From positions 1,582,405 to 1,646,404 of the forward strand of contig NZ_CH672377.1 of assembly GCF_000153105.1 (NCBI RefSeq): a stretch of DNA of 64,000 nt. Reading direction: 5' to 3'. The DNA comes from Blastopirellula marina DSM 3645. Its GTDB lineage: Bacteria > Planctomycetota > Planctomycetia > Pirellulales > Pirellulaceae. A program made the position numbers and the translations under genes. The notes beneath the pieces were generated by a model that was not told the origin of the DNA, made no database searches, and was given only the letters and a program-made list of their open reading frames with translations. Within the stretch, counting starts at the first letter, position 1. Each line of letters begins with the position of its first letter. Below are positions 9,392 through 18,872 of this stretch, in pieces.

Positions 9392-9421
9392 TCTTGGATT
9401 GAACTGAAAATCTTGTCGTAA

Positions 9422-10477
9422 CTAGCCAACCTTGATCGCGGCTCGTTTTTCGCCGATCAGTTTCAGTAGGCCCTTTTGCGGATTCGCGAACTTCGCGATG
9501 CCTTCTTCCATCAGCGTCTTTTCGAGATGCTGATAGTCGACATGCTTGTCGAGATCGGCCAACACGACGGCGCTCGGCATCTCTTCAATTTCGCTGGTGA
9601 TCATCTTGCCGCTCTGTTGGACTTTGTCGTTGGTCCCCGGCGGGTTGGTTTCGATGTCGCTGCCGGCGAACGCTGCGACATACTTCCACGCGGGGTCTTC
9701 CGGTTTCTTGGTGCCGGTCGACGCAAAGATCATTTCCTGCTGCAACTTGACCGGCTTGTCGCTCCAGAACGCTTTGTTCGCTGCCCAAATCCGTTTGGCG
9801 TTGACGATCCCCAGTTGTCCTTGGGCGGCGTCGGTCAATTGCGATAAATGCTGTTCGGTATAGACATCGACCCGCGAAACGAAGATCGAGTAAACGCTCT
9901 TGAAGTCGTCGAGGTTCTCGCGACGTTGGGCTCCACGCCAGACAGCGTCACGCGCCGCTTCGTACTGACGCTCGGTAAAGATCAACGTCACGTTCAGCGT
10001 GATGCCGGCGGCGCACAGTTCTTCCAATGCATCGAGTCCCGCAGGCGTGGCCGGAACCTTGATCATGCGGTTCTTCTGCCCCTGGGCCCATTGCTTTCCT
10101 AGCTTAATGTACTGGGCGACCCGATCGGCATGCGGCATATCTGCATCGGGATCTTCTAGCAACGGATCGAGCTCGAAGCTGACATAGCCGTCGTTGCCGC
10201 TCGTCTTTTCCCAGACCGGCAGGAAGACGCTTTGGGCGTCGGAAACCAGATCATCGGTCAGTTTCCAGGCAAGGTCGCTGTCAGTGAGCCCCTGCTCTAA
10301 CAATGCGGCGATCTTGTCATCAAACCGGCCCGTCTTGATCAAGTCCGAGACGATCACGGGATTTGAGGTCGCCCCGGTGGCGCCAAGGGCGAAGTTCGAG
10401 CGAACCAGATCGGGATCGATTGAGTCGAGCCACAGTTTTGTACCGGCAGCGATCAGCGATTCAAGCGGTGAGGCCAC
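9422..10477 (-). CDS. tal: Transaldolase
   Basis: Transaldolase moves a dihydroxyacetone unit between sugar phosphates in the pentose phosphate pathway. The 351-residue protein has [12 protein letters not shown] at the start, the GATSNPVIV loop (residues 35-43) and [12 protein letters not shown], whose Lys140 is the Schiff-base lysine. Its length and the [18 protein letters not shown] segment fit the longer TalB-like/actinobacterial type of transaldolase. It is a single gene with its own terminator. An RBS (GGAGG) lies just before the ATG. Confidence 0.93.
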   Translation of the reverse strand: MASPLESLIAAGTKLWLDSIDPDLVRSNFALGATGATSNPVIVSDLIKTGRFDDKIAALLEQGLTDSDLAWKLTDDLVSDAQSVFLPVWEKTSGNDGYVSFELDPLLEDPDADMPHADRVAQYIKLGKQWAQGQKNRMIKVPATPAGLDALEELCAAGITLNVTLIFTERQYEAARDAVWRGAQRRENLDDFKSVYSIFVSRVDVYTEQHLSQLTDAAQGQLGIVNAKRIWAANKAFWSDKPVKLQQEMIFASTGTKKPEDPAWKYVAAFAGSDIETNPPGTNDKVQQSGKMITSEIEEMPSAVVLADLDKHVDYQHLEKTLMEEGIAKFANPQKGLLKLIGEKRAAIKVG

Positions 10478-10716
10478 AGCGCCCTCCTTTGATTTGTATT
10501 GGCGGAAGCATTCTGCCCCATTCTAGCGGATTCCCGTGATCAGGCCAGCAAGGCATAGCGGGGCCCAACTGCCCAAAAAATGCTCACATGTGGAGATTTA
10601 GTTTCCATTAACAAGTTTTTCTCCAAACATTCGCCTTCACATTGATTTGCCGCGCCATATTCTGTATTTTGATCTCTCAAACTTTCACACAACAGTTGCA
10701 GAACATGGAGCCGGAA

Positions 10717-11772
10717 ATGAACCTTGATTCGAAAAGCTTTTCGCCCCCGCGTCGTAGACGCTTTGCCTTTACGCTGGTCGAGTTATTGGTGGTCATCGCG
10801 ATTATCGGCGTCTTGATCGCGCTGCTGTTGCCGGCCGTCCAACAGGCCCGCGAGTCCGCTCGCCGAATGCAATGCACCAACAACCTGAAGCAGATCGGCA
10901 TCGGCCTGCACAACTACCACGACACGCTTGGTTCATTCCCATCCGGCTACGTCTCGTACAACAAGTACGGCTCGATCAGCAGCTTGCCGTCTGGCGACTA
11001 TGACGCGACGACCTGGGACGCGGCGCCAGGCTGGGGTTGGGGAAAATTGATCCTGCCGTATGTCGAACAGACCAATATTGCCGATGCGCTCGACAATCGA
11101 GGGAGCGTCTGGGATGCGACGCATCAAGCCGCGGCGCAAACCAACGTCGAAATGTTTCTGTGTCCTTCTTCGGCAGGCCCGACCGAACCGCTGTTGGTAG
11201 TCGACGACTCTGGGGTCGCACTCGACAAAGGGGGCGGATCGATCTACCTCGGCCGCTCCCACTATGTCGCTAGCCATGGACAGGAAGAATGCTGGGGAGA
11301 CGCCAGCGGGCCCAGCGGCGGCTACAACGGAGACGCCGGCTTTATTGCGGACGGCCCCTTCTATCGTAATTCCAACACGCGCTTTCGAGACGTGATCGAC
11401 GGGCTGTCGAACAGCGTCTTTTGCGGTGAGCACACGTCGCGGCTAAGCGACAAAACATGGGTCGGCGTCGTGCCGGGCGCCTTTGTGCACCCGCGAATTA
11501 CCTCGCCCGACAACGGCGTCGAGTCTGCGGCGACGCTGGTGCTCGTCCATAGCGGTCCGGCGATCGGCGAGCAAGACGCGCTCGGCAATCCGATCATTCA
11601 TCCCCCTAATTTTCCGACACTGCATGTCGGCCAGATGCAGTCCGAACATACCGGCGGCGCCAACGTGCTGTTGGGCGACGGTTCGGTCCGCTTCATTTCC
11701 GAAGTCGTCAATCGGCAACAGTTCGCCGCGATGACCAGCATCGCCGAAGGAGAAGTGGTTTCTCATGAGTAA
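10717..11772 (+). CDS. DUF1559 protein with pilin-like N-terminus (copy 1)
   Basis: The 351-residue protein belongs to the large planctomycete DUF1559 family. After a basic leader (PPRRRR) it has FAFTLVELLVVIAIIGVL, a prepilin-type cleavage/methylation helix with the conserved Glu, then the QQARESARRMQCTNNLKQ continuation. The C-terminal GANVLLGDGSVRFISEVV is the family's other hallmark. It is probably cleaved by a prepilin peptidase and surface exposed. The ATG at 10717 is chosen because GGAG lies 6 bases upstream; an open frame extends further upstream from a TTG. The next gene overlaps it by 8 bases. Confidence 0.88.
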   Translation: MNLDSKSFSPPRRRRFAFTLVELLVVIAIIGVLIALLLPAVQQARESARRMQCTNNLKQIGIGLHNYHDTLGSFPSGYVSYNKYGSISSLPSGDYDATTWDAAPGWGWGKLILPYVEQTNIADALDNRGSVWDATHQAAAQTNVEMFLCPSSAGPTEPLLVVDDSGVALDKGGGSIYLGRSHYVASHGQEECWGDASGPSGGYNGDAGFIADGPFYRNSNTRFRDVIDGLSNSVFCGEHTSRLSDKTWVGVVPGAFVHPRITSPDNGVESAATLVLVHSGPAIGEQDALGNPIIHPPNFPTLHVGQMQSEHTGGANVLLGDGSVRFISEVVNRQQFAAMTSIAEGEVVSHE

Positions 11773-12070
11773 GTATTCTCGACTCTTCCTATTTGCGGCG
11801 CTGCTGCTAGTGCTCGGCTGCACACGCTATCCCGCAGTCAGCGGCGAAGCGTATGAAATGGCCGAAACCCTGTCGACCGTCTGCAATTTGCAAAACGGCA
11901 AGCAACTGCAAGAGTATCGCGATCTGATCAACGATCGAATGAACGCCAAACAGTTGAGTGAAAGCGAGCACGCGCTGCTCACTCGCATCGCCGACATCGC
12001 GGAAGCCGGCGATTGGCAATTGGCCGAGCAGGAGGCGCGGCAGTTGATGTTGGATCAAGCAGATAGATAG
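11765..12070 (+). CDS. Small lipoprotein
   Basis: The 101-residue product has a signal peptide ending in the lipobox LVLGC (Cys19), so it is predicted to be lipidated. The remainder is helical (QLQEYRDLINDRM, then LTRIADIAEAGDW) with no known domain. It overlaps the end of the DUF1559 gene by 8 bases and is surely co-transcribed and probably coupled with it. The pairing of DUF1559 with a small lipoprotein recurs twice more in this window, though this lipoprotein is unrelated to the other two. Confidence 0.8.
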   Translation: MSKYSRLFLFAALLLVLGCTRYPAVSGEAYEMAETLSTVCNLQNGKQLQEYRDLINDRMNAKQLSESEHALLTRIADIAEAGDWQLAEQEARQLMLDQADR

Positions 12071-12078
12071 AGGAAAGG

Positions 12079-12465
12079 CTACACCTCCCCATCCGATTTG
12101 ATCTCTTCATTAAACTGCAGCTGATTGCGGAACGGGTCGATCACCTTCATGCAGAGAGAATTGTAGAACGTCTTTTCGACGCTGGGGCGAATGTCGGCGT
12201 ATCCCTTCGCGGTGATTTCGGCATGGAGCGATTCGACGCCGGTCATCCAGATAAAGACATTCGCGCCGGGGCTGGCGTCGTTATGGTGCTCGCTCAGATG
12301 CAAGATCAGCCCACCTCGGGAGACCTGCATGTAAAGCGGTGCCGTCGGTTCAAACCGATGCTCCCAGTCGATGGCGAACCCCAAGAAGTCGACGTAAAAC
12401 TGCTTGGCCTTGTCGACATCAAAGATCCGTAGAATCGGGATCGTTTGTTGGAAGGCGATAGTCAT
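12079..12465 (-). CDS. VOC (glyoxalase/bleomycin-resistance) family protein
   Basis: The 128-residue protein begins TIAFQQTIPILRIFDVDKAK, followed by FYVDFLGFAIDWEHRF and GGLILHLSEH, the pattern of the bleomycin-resistance-protein branch of the vicinal oxygen chelate superfamily. The end (VIDPFRNQLQFNEE) also fits. A longer frame from 12564 would add 33 low-complexity residues and overlap the upstream gene, so the ATG at 12465 is preferred. Such proteins bind small molecules or metals; this one could bind a glycopeptide drug or have another ligand. Context does not help. Confidence 0.8.
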   Translation of the reverse strand: MTIAFQQTIPILRIFDVDKAKQFYVDFLGFAIDWEHRFEPTAPLYMQVSRGGLILHLSEHHNDASPGANVFIWMTGVESLHAEITAKGYADIRPSVEKTFYNSLCMKVIDPFRNQLQFNEEIKSDGEV

Positions 12466-12550
12466 GAGACCTGTCTGCGATCGCTTGAAGGGAGGAGTTG
12501 CCCCCATAGCCTCCGCCATTTTCGACCCGCTGTCAATTTTTGAAGAATCG

Positions 12551-12916
12551 TCACTCCTCGGCAAACATCTTCGCCAGCGTCACCAAATCCTCGAACGTCG
12601 CTTCCACCACTTGGCGACGTTCCGCTTTGTAGGCGGGCTCGGGATCCAGATCGTCGATCTGCTGATCATAGATCGCCAGAAAACGCTCGCGCCACGAATA
12701 GATCACCTCCAGATCAGGCGGCGCCGCATGACAGTTTTTCGCCAACAAGCTGATGACCGCGACAGCCGGCAACAGGACGGCGTCTCCCTCTTCTTCGAGA
12801 TCGGCGCTCCCATCCTCAAAACAAGTATTGATCTTGTCCGTCAACTGGCTGACCATTTCGCAGACAAAGTCGAGCGCCCCGTCGTTGTCAAATACGCCTG
12901 TGCCAAATGTCCCCAT
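12551..12916 (-). CDS. DUF4259 family protein
   Basis: The 121-residue protein begins MGTFGTGVFDNDGALDFV, the characteristic start of DUF4259 proteins (G-W/F-G-...-F-x-NDxA). It is soluble, acidic and helical. The start at 12916 is supported by GGAG 6 bases upstream; the frame stays open for another 108 codons upstream, but that part does not resemble a protein and lies in the region between divergent genes. Function of the family is unknown. The 294 bases up to the K+ channel gene hold no other gene I can support. Confidence 0.78.
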   Translation of the reverse strand: MGTFGTGVFDNDGALDFVCEMVSQLTDKINTCFEDGSADLEEEGDAVLLPAVAVISLLAKNCHAAPPDLEVIYSWRERFLAIYDQQIDDLDPEPAYKAERRQVVEATFEDLVTLAKMFAEE

Positions 12917-13210
12917 CTCAGGCTCCGCCTTTGTCTTGTTGGAAAATATCGCCCTCTTTGCTGGACGGCTATTTGCCGACCAGCGGAAAAGTTTGATTTT
13001 GTCGAGGCTTGACGGCAATTTCAACCCGGCGACTTCGTATTCGCTTTTTCGCAGGCTCGGTGCTAAACTGAACAAACTAGTTGGCAAAGCAGGCGGACTC
13101 TCTTTACCAGCGAAGTAACCGGCGGCCCCATCGTCAGGCAAGACGATCGCGGCAGCGGCGCTTCTAGCGATGCGCTTCACCTTCCACTTACCGTCCGCGA
13201 CTTTATATCT

Positions 13211-14332
13211 GTGGAAACTGACGATAGTTTCGACCATCACGTCGACCCCAAGCGTCCAAGTCCGCTGTCGGCGCCCATTCGCAAGATGGTCACCGGCGCC
13301 GTGCTGTTCGTATTGATCTGCGTGGTTGCCGTTATCGGTTATGTTTCGGCAGGCTGGGAGCTGGCCGATTCCATCTACATGGTGATCATCACCATTTTCG
13401 GCGTGGGCTACGGTGAAGTGCAGCCGGTCGAATCAATCCCGCTGCGAGCGTTGACGATCGTCGTCATCATCGCCGGCTATGGAGCCGTGATTTATACCGT
13501 GGGCGGGTTCATGCAAATGGTGGTCGATGGCGAATTGCAAAAGGCGTTGAGGTCGAGACGAATGACAAAAGACATTGAAAAATTGAGCGGTCACACCATC
13601 CTGTGCGGCGTCGGTCGAATGGGCTCGATCCTAGCGCGCGAACTGCACGCCGAAGGAAAGCCATTCGTCGTGATCGATGCCGACGACGCCCGCTTGCAAG
13701 CGGCCGACGCGATGGGCTACCTGATCGTTAAGGGAGATGCGACCGAGGAATTCGTCCTCGAGCAGGCCGGCATCCGCAAAGCCAGCGTCTTGGCGACGGT
13801 CCTCTCGGCGGACGCGACCAACGTCTTTGTGGCGGTCACCGCGCGCGAGATGAACCCCGACCTGATGATTATCGCGCGGGCCGAGAATCCGCGCACCGAG
13901 AAAAAGCTGATCGGCTGCGGCGCCAACAAGGTGGTCTTGCCGACGGCGATCGGCGCCAAAAAACTGGCCCAAATGATCATCCGCCCGTCGGCCGAAAACA
14001 TGCTTGAGCAGCTGACCCATCGTAGCGACATGAACGAAGAACTGGGACGCATCGGCCTGCAGTTTGATGAGCTGCAAGTCGCCGAAGGCTCGACGCTGGT
14101 CAACAAACAACTGGGCGACATCGAACTGCGCAGTAACCATGGTTTCTTGATCGTTGGAATCCGCCGGCTGGATGGCTCGACGATGCTCAATCCGCCGGCC
14201 AATACGGTTCTCGCCGCCGGCGACATCGTCATCGTGCTAGGACACGACGACGACATCCCGCAACTCGCCGAACGCTTCAGCGCGACCAAAGGCAAGATCA
14301 TGTACCGCGGCGCGATGATCGACGCGGATTAA
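13211..14332 (+). CDS. TrkA-type potassium channel (two TM helices plus RCK domain)
   Basis: The 373-residue protein has one TM helix (about 28-46), a pore loop TIFGVGYGE (61-69) as selectivity filter, a second TM helix (about 78-100), and a cytoplasmic RCK domain with Rossmann motif GVGRMGS (133-139) and VIDADD. A C-terminal TrkA-C-like domain (about 280-370) ends the chain. The filter reads GVGYGE where many channels have TVGYGD, a known bacterial variant. The start is a GTG at 13211; an ATG at 13286, next to the first helix, is possible. It should admit K+ and be gated by nucleotides or ions bound at RCK. Confidence 0.9.
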   Translation: METDDSFDHHVDPKRPSPLSAPIRKMVTGAVLFVLICVVAVIGYVSAGWELADSIYMVIITIFGVGYGEVQPVESIPLRALTIVVIIAGYGAVIYTVGGFMQMVVDGELQKALRSRRMTKDIEKLSGHTILCGVGRMGSILARELHAEGKPFVVIDADDARLQAADAMGYLIVKGDATEEFVLEQAGIRKASVLATVLSADATNVFVAVTAREMNPDLMIIARAENPRTEKKLIGCGANKVVLPTAIGAKKLAQMIIRPSAENMLEQLTHRSDMNEELGRIGLQFDELQVAEGSTLVNKQLGDIELRSNHGFLIVGIRRLDGSTMLNPPANTVLAAGDIVIVLGHDDDIPQLAERFSATKGKIMYRGAMIDAD

Positions 14333-14565
14333 GAAGAAAAGCGGAAAGCGGTGAAGAGCTTGGCCGTAGCCCATGGCGCGCTCTATTCAGGCAGGGTGGA
14401 ACGGGTCGCTTCGCTCAATTGACGTCACTCGCTGGCCTAACCCACCTTGGACTTGCCTGCCGAAGCCCGCTTGCACGGTTTCCGGTATACTTCCAGGGAA
14501 TTCCGGCAACTAGATTTTGGCGTTTGTACAAACGCAGAGACGCACGGCGAGACTGGCAAACTGAG

Positions 14566-15939
14566 ATGGACCTTCCCTTGAACTGGATGACGCTTTTATC
14601 TTCCGCACGAACCGCTTGGCGGAAAGAGGGGACAGCGACGGTTGCTAGCGGACCGCGACGCGTCGACAAGCGGACCCCGTTTGAGCGAGATTACGATCGC
14701 ATCGTCTTTTCGCTCCCGTTTCGTCGCTTGGCGAAAAAGACGCAGGTTCATCCGATGGCGCAGAATGATCATATCCATAATCGGCTGACCCACTCGATTG
14801 AAGTTGCTAGCGTCGCCCGCTCGTTCGCTCGCCGCGTCACCGATTTAATCGTGCAAACAGGAGAACTCACTCCCGATCAACTGATCCCTATCGATTGGAT
14901 CGTGCAATCCGCCTGCTTGATTCACGACATCGGCAATCCGCCGTTTGGTCACGCCGGCGAAGAGGTGATCCGGACCTGGGCGGCCAAGCACCGCGACTAT
15001 CTTTTCCCCGCATCAATTCATGCTGAACAACATGCCGCCGCGCAAGCCGAAATCGCATCTAGCCTGGCGGACTGGGAGCACTTTGAAGGCAACGCCCAGG
15101 GATTCCGCATCGCTTCGCGGGCCGACAATCCCCAAGCCGGCTATCTGCGGCTGACCTACGCTACGCTGGGCAGCGTGGTGAAGTATCCCTGGGGCTCGAC
15201 CGATGCACAGACCACGATCAAGCGCAAGCACAACTTTCATTCGCTGGAGAAGCAGGTATTTCACGATGTTTTTCAAACGCTGGGGCTGGTGCGCAGCGAC
15301 GGCGTCTACTGCCGGCATCCTTTGTCATTCTTGACCGAAGCGGCCGATGACATTTGTTATCGGATCCTCGATTTAGAAGATGCCGTCGCAATGCAGATCT
15401 TTGACAAGCAACGCGTCCACCACTTGATGCTTGACATCTCGGGCAATCCCAACAATGCGCATATGGGCATCTCCCAGCTTCGGGGCGAAGTGATCGAGCG
15501 AATGGTCGACCAGTTTTGGAAAGTGTTTGAGGACGACTACCACCGCATCATGCGTGGAGAACGCGTCGAGGACTTGAAGTCATCACTACCGACAGAGTTC
15601 AAAGATTACCTGGACAAGGTCGGCGAGATGTACGAAGAGATCTTTGGGCACCGCAAGAAGATTGTGACCGAACTAGGCGCCTACCATGTGTTGGGCAGGA
15701 TCTTAAAAACGTTGCTGAAAACGGTCGAAGAAATTAGCAAAGCGAGCCAATACGGCGAGCTCCATTTTCTGGCGAAGAACTGCGCCGAGCTCGCATGGGG
15801 AAAAGAATACGTCGAAGCGAATCTCGCGAAAGAACATCGCTGGTGGTTGGGCCAGGCGATGGATTTTGTCAGCGGGATGACTGACAACTATGCGACCCGG
15901 TTGTCACGTGAGTTGGACGGTTTGGCGTTTGAGCTGTAA
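14566..15939 (+). CDS. dgt: dGTP triphosphohydrolase (HD domain)
   Basis: The enzyme cleaves dGTP or other dNTPs to the nucleoside and triphosphate. The 457-residue protein has the HD-domain metal ligands in NRLTHSIEVASV (His76) and CLIHDIGNPPFGH (His120-Asp121), and the family-typical RRLAKKTQVHPM just before. The ATG at 14566 gives MDLPLNWMTLLSS, close to the usual start of this family; the open frame from 14419 is not preferred. It is a single gene followed by two short hairpins. Confidence 0.9.
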   Translation: MDLPLNWMTLLSSARTAWRKEGTATVASGPRRVDKRTPFERDYDRIVFSLPFRRLAKKTQVHPMAQNDHIHNRLTHSIEVASVARSFARRVTDLIVQTGELTPDQLIPIDWIVQSACLIHDIGNPPFGHAGEEVIRTWAAKHRDYLFPASIHAEQHAAAQAEIASSLADWEHFEGNAQGFRIASRADNPQAGYLRLTYATLGSVVKYPWGSTDAQTTIKRKHNFHSLEKQVFHDVFQTLGLVRSDGVYCRHPLSFLTEAADDICYRILDLEDAVAMQIFDKQRVHHLMLDISGNPNNAHMGISQLRGEVIERMVDQFWKVFEDDYHRIMRGERVEDLKSSLPTEFKDYLDKVGEMYEEIFGHRKKIVTELGAYHVLGRILKTLLKTVEEISKASQYGELHFLAKNCAELAWGKEYVEANLAKEHRWWLGQAMDFVSGMTDNYATRLSRELDGLAFEL

Positions 15940-15940
15940 G

Positions 15941-15997
15941 GTGCGTCTGGACGCACGAAATTGGGGCTGCGTCGATCTCGGTGCGTCCCGACGCGCC
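15941..15997. repeat. Two similar short hairpins after dgt
   Basis: Two near-identical palindromes, GTGCGTCTGGACGCAC (15941-15956) and GGTGCGTCCCGACGCGCC (15980-15997), stand 23 bases apart in the space between convergent dgt and smpB. Neither has a T-run, so they are not classic terminators. They may be copies of a short dispersed palindrome. Confidence 0.5.
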
Positions 15998-16007
15998 TAA
16001 CATTTTG

Positions 16008-16502
16008 CTAATCCCGGCTGCGCATCACCCGGGCGATATCCCGCTTGGCGTCCTGCTGTTTCAGCTTGTCTCGCTTGTCATGTTGCTTGCGTCCGCGGCC
16101 GATGCCTAACAGTACTTTGACGAGACCTCGTTTGAAGTACATCTTGAGCGGAACGATGCTCAGCCCTTTATCTTCGCTCTTGGCGGCGAACTTCACGATT
16201 TCGCTTTTACGCAACAACAGCTTGCGAGGGCGTTTCGGGACGTGATTGAGAAACATGCTGGTGTTGCGATACTCGGGAATCTCGCAATTCACCAAAAAGA
16301 CTTCGCCGCGCAGCACGCGGGCAAACGCTTCCCCCAACGAAACTTTGCCGTCGCGCAGCGTCTTCACTTCGCTGCCGACCAGTTGGATGCCGCATTCGAG
16401 CGTGTCGATGATTTCGTAATCATGCCGCGCTTTACGGTTCTCGCCGATCGGACGTTCGAGCTTCTTCTTTTCGTCTTCTTTGGAATCTTTTTTTTTCGCC
16501 AT
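16008..16502 (-). CDS. smpB: SsrA-binding protein SmpB
   Basis: SmpB carries tmRNA to stalled ribosomes in trans-translation. The 164-residue protein shows the OB-fold hallmarks: ENRKARHDYEIIDTLECGI, GSEVKTLRDGKVSLGEAF, YRNTSMFLNH-type segment, and the basic C-terminal tail KQHDKRDKLKQQDAKRDI that enters the decoding centre. The ATG at 16502 (MAKKKDSKED) is chosen; an upstream in-frame start would add 12 residues. No tmRNA gene was found beside it. The gap to lipB contains two 7-bp hairpins without T-runs. Confidence 0.95.
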   Translation of the reverse strand: MAKKKDSKEDEKKKLERPIGENRKARHDYEIIDTLECGIQLVGSEVKTLRDGKVSLGEAFARVLRGEVFLVNCEIPEYRNTSMFLNHVPKRPRKLLLRKSEIVKFAAKSEDKGLSIVPLKMYFKRGLVKVLLGIGRGRKQHDKRDKLKQQDAKRDIARVMRSRD

Positions 16503-16713
16503 GGGTGCTTTCGCATAGGCCGCTAGCGGCGTGCGCAATTTTTTGAATTGATCTTGCGAAGCGGAAAATCGCCGCTTCGACTGCTAGTCGTTATTTACTA
16601 CGGAGTTAGCTACCGTCCGGATCTCGGCTGGGCTTTTCCCCAGCCCAGGGAATTGCTACTCTCCCCGTCCTTGATCGCAGCCAGAAATTAGCCTCTTGCG
16701 GTGACGATAATCC

Positions 16714-17481
16714 GTGTCTTCTCGTACAAACGAACATTACGATTCGGCAGGCGTCGACTTCCACTACTTAGGAATGATCGACTTCGACCTGTGCCTCGCT
16801 TTACAGCGCCGATTGGTTTACGAAGCCAGCGGCCGTGATGACGAGCGCATCACCGTCCTGTTGTGCCAACATACGAGTATGATCACCGTCGGCCGAGCAG
16901 GTTCGCGGCAACATATTCGTTTGACGCAAGACGAGCTCGATTCGCTTCGCTGGCAAGTTCGCTGGGTCAGCCGGGGGGGCGGTTGCGTGCTGCACGGTCC
17001 CGGCCAACTCGCGATTTATCCCATTGTACCGCTACGAGCCCGAAATTGGACCGTCGGCGAATATTTGGAGCGATTGCAGCAAGCCCTTGTGACTTCAGCA
17101 GTTTCGCTCGGCGTGCCGGCCTATACCCGACCGGGGCGCTACGGCGTATGGGGAAAAAGCGGCCTCTTAGCCGCGGTTGGCGCCGCCGTGCAGAACTGGA
17201 TCACCAGCCACGGAGCGTTTCTCAACATCCACGCGAGCGGCGACTCCCAGTCATTTGTTGAAGCGAATCCCGCCGAATTGGCTGCGCCCGGCGACTCGCC
17301 CATTATGGGGAGCCTGCTGTCCGAAACGGATCGACCAGCTAGAATTGAGACTGTGGCCCGAATCGCAGCGCGACGGCTGGCTGATTCCTTTGACTGCGTC
17401 GACCGGCGTTGGTACGAAGGGCATCCTTTGCTATTTGAAATCTCCGAGCATCAACGTGAGCGACTCGCACGAGTTGGTTGA
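16714..17481 (+). CDS. LipB-like octanoyltransferase family protein lacking canonical catalytic residues
   Basis: The 255-residue protein has the LipB fold and the substrate loop SRGGGCVLHGPGQLAIYP (residues 86-103), and it overlaps lipA, so a role in lipoate supply is likely. However, the catalytic Lys of LipB, expected just before AAVG, is Leu151 here (GKSGLLAAVG), and the catalytic Cys in the NPCG-type motif after the HG-LN segment is absent: Cys occurs only at 27, 51, 91 and 228. It may be a lineage-specific variant using other residues, or a scaffold/ligase-like relative. The assignment to the family is firm; activity is uncertain. Confidence 0.8.
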   Translation: MSSRTNEHYDSAGVDFHYLGMIDFDLCLALQRRLVYEASGRDDERITVLLCQHTSMITVGRAGSRQHIRLTQDELDSLRWQVRWVSRGGGCVLHGPGQLAIYPIVPLRARNWTVGEYLERLQQALVTSAVSLGVPAYTRPGRYGVWGKSGLLAAVGAAVQNWITSHGAFLNIHASGDSQSFVEANPAELAAPGDSPIMGSLLSETDRPARIETVARIAARRLADSFDCVDRRWYEGHPLLFEISEHQRERLARVG

Positions 17482-18394
17482 ACTTCCGATTATCGACCTG
17501 CCGATTATCGACGCCCCGGCGGCGAGTTCCCATCCCAAACAACGTCTGCCGAAGTGGTTGAAGCGGAACGTCCCCAAGGGGAACGCCAACCACTTTACGC
17601 AAGAGCTCCTAGAAGAGCTGAAGCTCGAAACGGTCTGCGACAGCGCCAAGTGTCCGAATCGGATGGAGTGCTATTCGCAGAAAACCGCGACCTTCATGAT
17701 CTTAGGCAACATCTGCACGCGGGCATGCAGCTTCTGCTCGGTCCCCCGCGGCAAGCCGGAAGAATTGTCCAGCGATGAGCCTGAGCGTTTGGCCGAAGCT
17801 GCGTTCCGCTTGGGACTGAAGCATGTGGTCATCACGTCGGTAACCCGTGACGATTTGCCGGACGGCGGCGCCCAGCACTATATCCGCTGTATCGAAGCGG
17901 TCCGCGAGCGGACCGGCGCGACGGTCGAAGTGCTGACGCCGGACTTTATCCACAGCAAAGAGTCGCTCGATAAGATCATCGTCGACGCGTCGCCCGACGT
18001 CTTCAACCACAATACCGAAACGGTGCCGCGACTCTACAAACGGGTCCGCGGTCCGAAGTCAGAATATGCCTGGACGCTTGGTTTGCTTAAACGGGTTAAA
18101 GCGCTGAACCCCAAGGTCAAAACCAAAAGCGGTTTGATGCTAGGGCTGGGCGAGACGCACGAAGAGGTCTTTGCCGTCCTCGAAGACCTGCGAGCCAACG
18201 ACGTCGACTTCCTAACGCTTGGTCAGTATCTGCAACCTGACGAACAACGATTCTTACCGGTCGACCGCTACATTCCGCCGGAAGAGTTCGAGATGCTCGG
18301 CCGCAAGTCGAAAGAGCTCGGCTTCAAACAGGTCGCCAGCGGCCCGTTTGTCCGCAGTAGCTATCATGCCCGCGATATGGCCGAAGCGTACTAA
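17456..18394 (+). CDS. lipA: Lipoyl synthase
   Basis: This radical-SAM enzyme inserts two sulfurs into protein-bound octanoyl groups. The 312-residue protein has the auxiliary-cluster cysteines CDSAKCPNRMEC, the radical-SAM motif CTRACSFC, and the C-terminal RSSYHA motif with the catalytic Ser region. The start is taken at a GTG (17456) inside the end of the lipB-like gene, giving the normal LipA length; the longer open frame from 17177 is a shadow of that gene. The 26-base overlap implies coupled expression of the pair. Confidence 0.93.
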   Translation: MSDSHELVELPIIDLPIIDAPAASSHPKQRLPKWLKRNVPKGNANHFTQELLEELKLETVCDSAKCPNRMECYSQKTATFMILGNICTRACSFCSVPRGKPEELSSDEPERLAEAAFRLGLKHVVITSVTRDDLPDGGAQHYIRCIEAVRERTGATVEVLTPDFIHSKESLDKIIVDASPDVFNHNTETVPRLYKRVRGPKSEYAWTLGLLKRVKALNPKVKTKSGLMLGLGETHEEVFAVLEDLRANDVDFLTLGQYLQPDEQRFLPVDRYIPPEEFEMLGRKSKELGFKQVASGPFVRSSYHARDMAEAY

Positions 18395-18516
18395 GGCGAA
18401 AATGCCTAATTTCTAATGACGAATGTCTAATGCCAAAGGCGTAGAGTTCGCTGTGCGGACCAGGAAAAGCGCCACCGATTTTCGGTCCGCCCAAAGCGGC
18501 CCCTGCGGGAGACGAG

Positions 18517-18855
18517 ATGAGCGAATTGCCAAACTGCCCTGAATGCGCCTCTGAATTCACCTACGAAGACCGCGACCTGCTGATTTGCCCCAGCTGCGGT
18601 CATGAGTGGACCAAAGCCGCCGCCGCCGAAGCAGCCGACGCCGCCATCATCCGCGACGCGAACGGCAACGAGCTGCAAGATGGCGACACAGTAACCGTCG
18701 TCAAAGACTTGAAGGTCAAAGGCTCGTCGTTGGTCGTCAAAGTCGGGACCAAGGTCAAGAACATCCGGCTGGTCGACGGCGATCATGACATCGATTGCAA
18801 GATCGACGGCATCGGCGCGATGCAGCTGAAGTCGGAGTTTGTGAAGAAGGCTTAG
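18517..18855 (+). CDS. PhnA/YjdM-like zinc-ribbon protein
   Basis: The 112-residue protein begins [18 protein letters not shown] and has a second CPSCGHEW pair, forming an N-terminal zinc ribbon. The C-terminal half ([17 protein letters not shown] to [18 protein letters not shown]) is the conserved PhnA/YjdM domain. Despite the historical name, these proteins do not have a proven phosphonate function. It is a single gene convergent with pheT. Confidence 0.9.
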   Translation: MSELPNCPECASEFTYEDRDLLICPSCGHEWTKAAAAEAADAAIIRDANGNELQDGDTVTVVKDLKVKGSSLVVKVGTKVKNIRLVDGDHDIDCKIDGIGAMQLKSEFVKKA

Positions 18856-18872
18856 GCGTTGGGTTCCGCGAT

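Noticed and set aside
12917-13240. N-terminal extension of the DUF4259 protein
   Set aside because: The frame is open for 108 more codons but the residues do not resemble the family and a good RBS precedes the internal ATG.
14388-14459. Imperfect inverted repeat upstream of dgt (CAGGCA / TGCCTG with GGTGG / CCACC inside)
   Set aside because: Arms are short and offset by several bases, so a stable structure is doubtful; probably remnant of a dispersed palindrome.
18403-18433. A short stretch after lipA (CCTAATTTCTAATGACGAATG) resembling dispersed intergenic repeats
   Set aside because: Only one clear copy is in the window, so a repeat cannot be supported from this sequence alone; a weak echo at about 61230 is too short.
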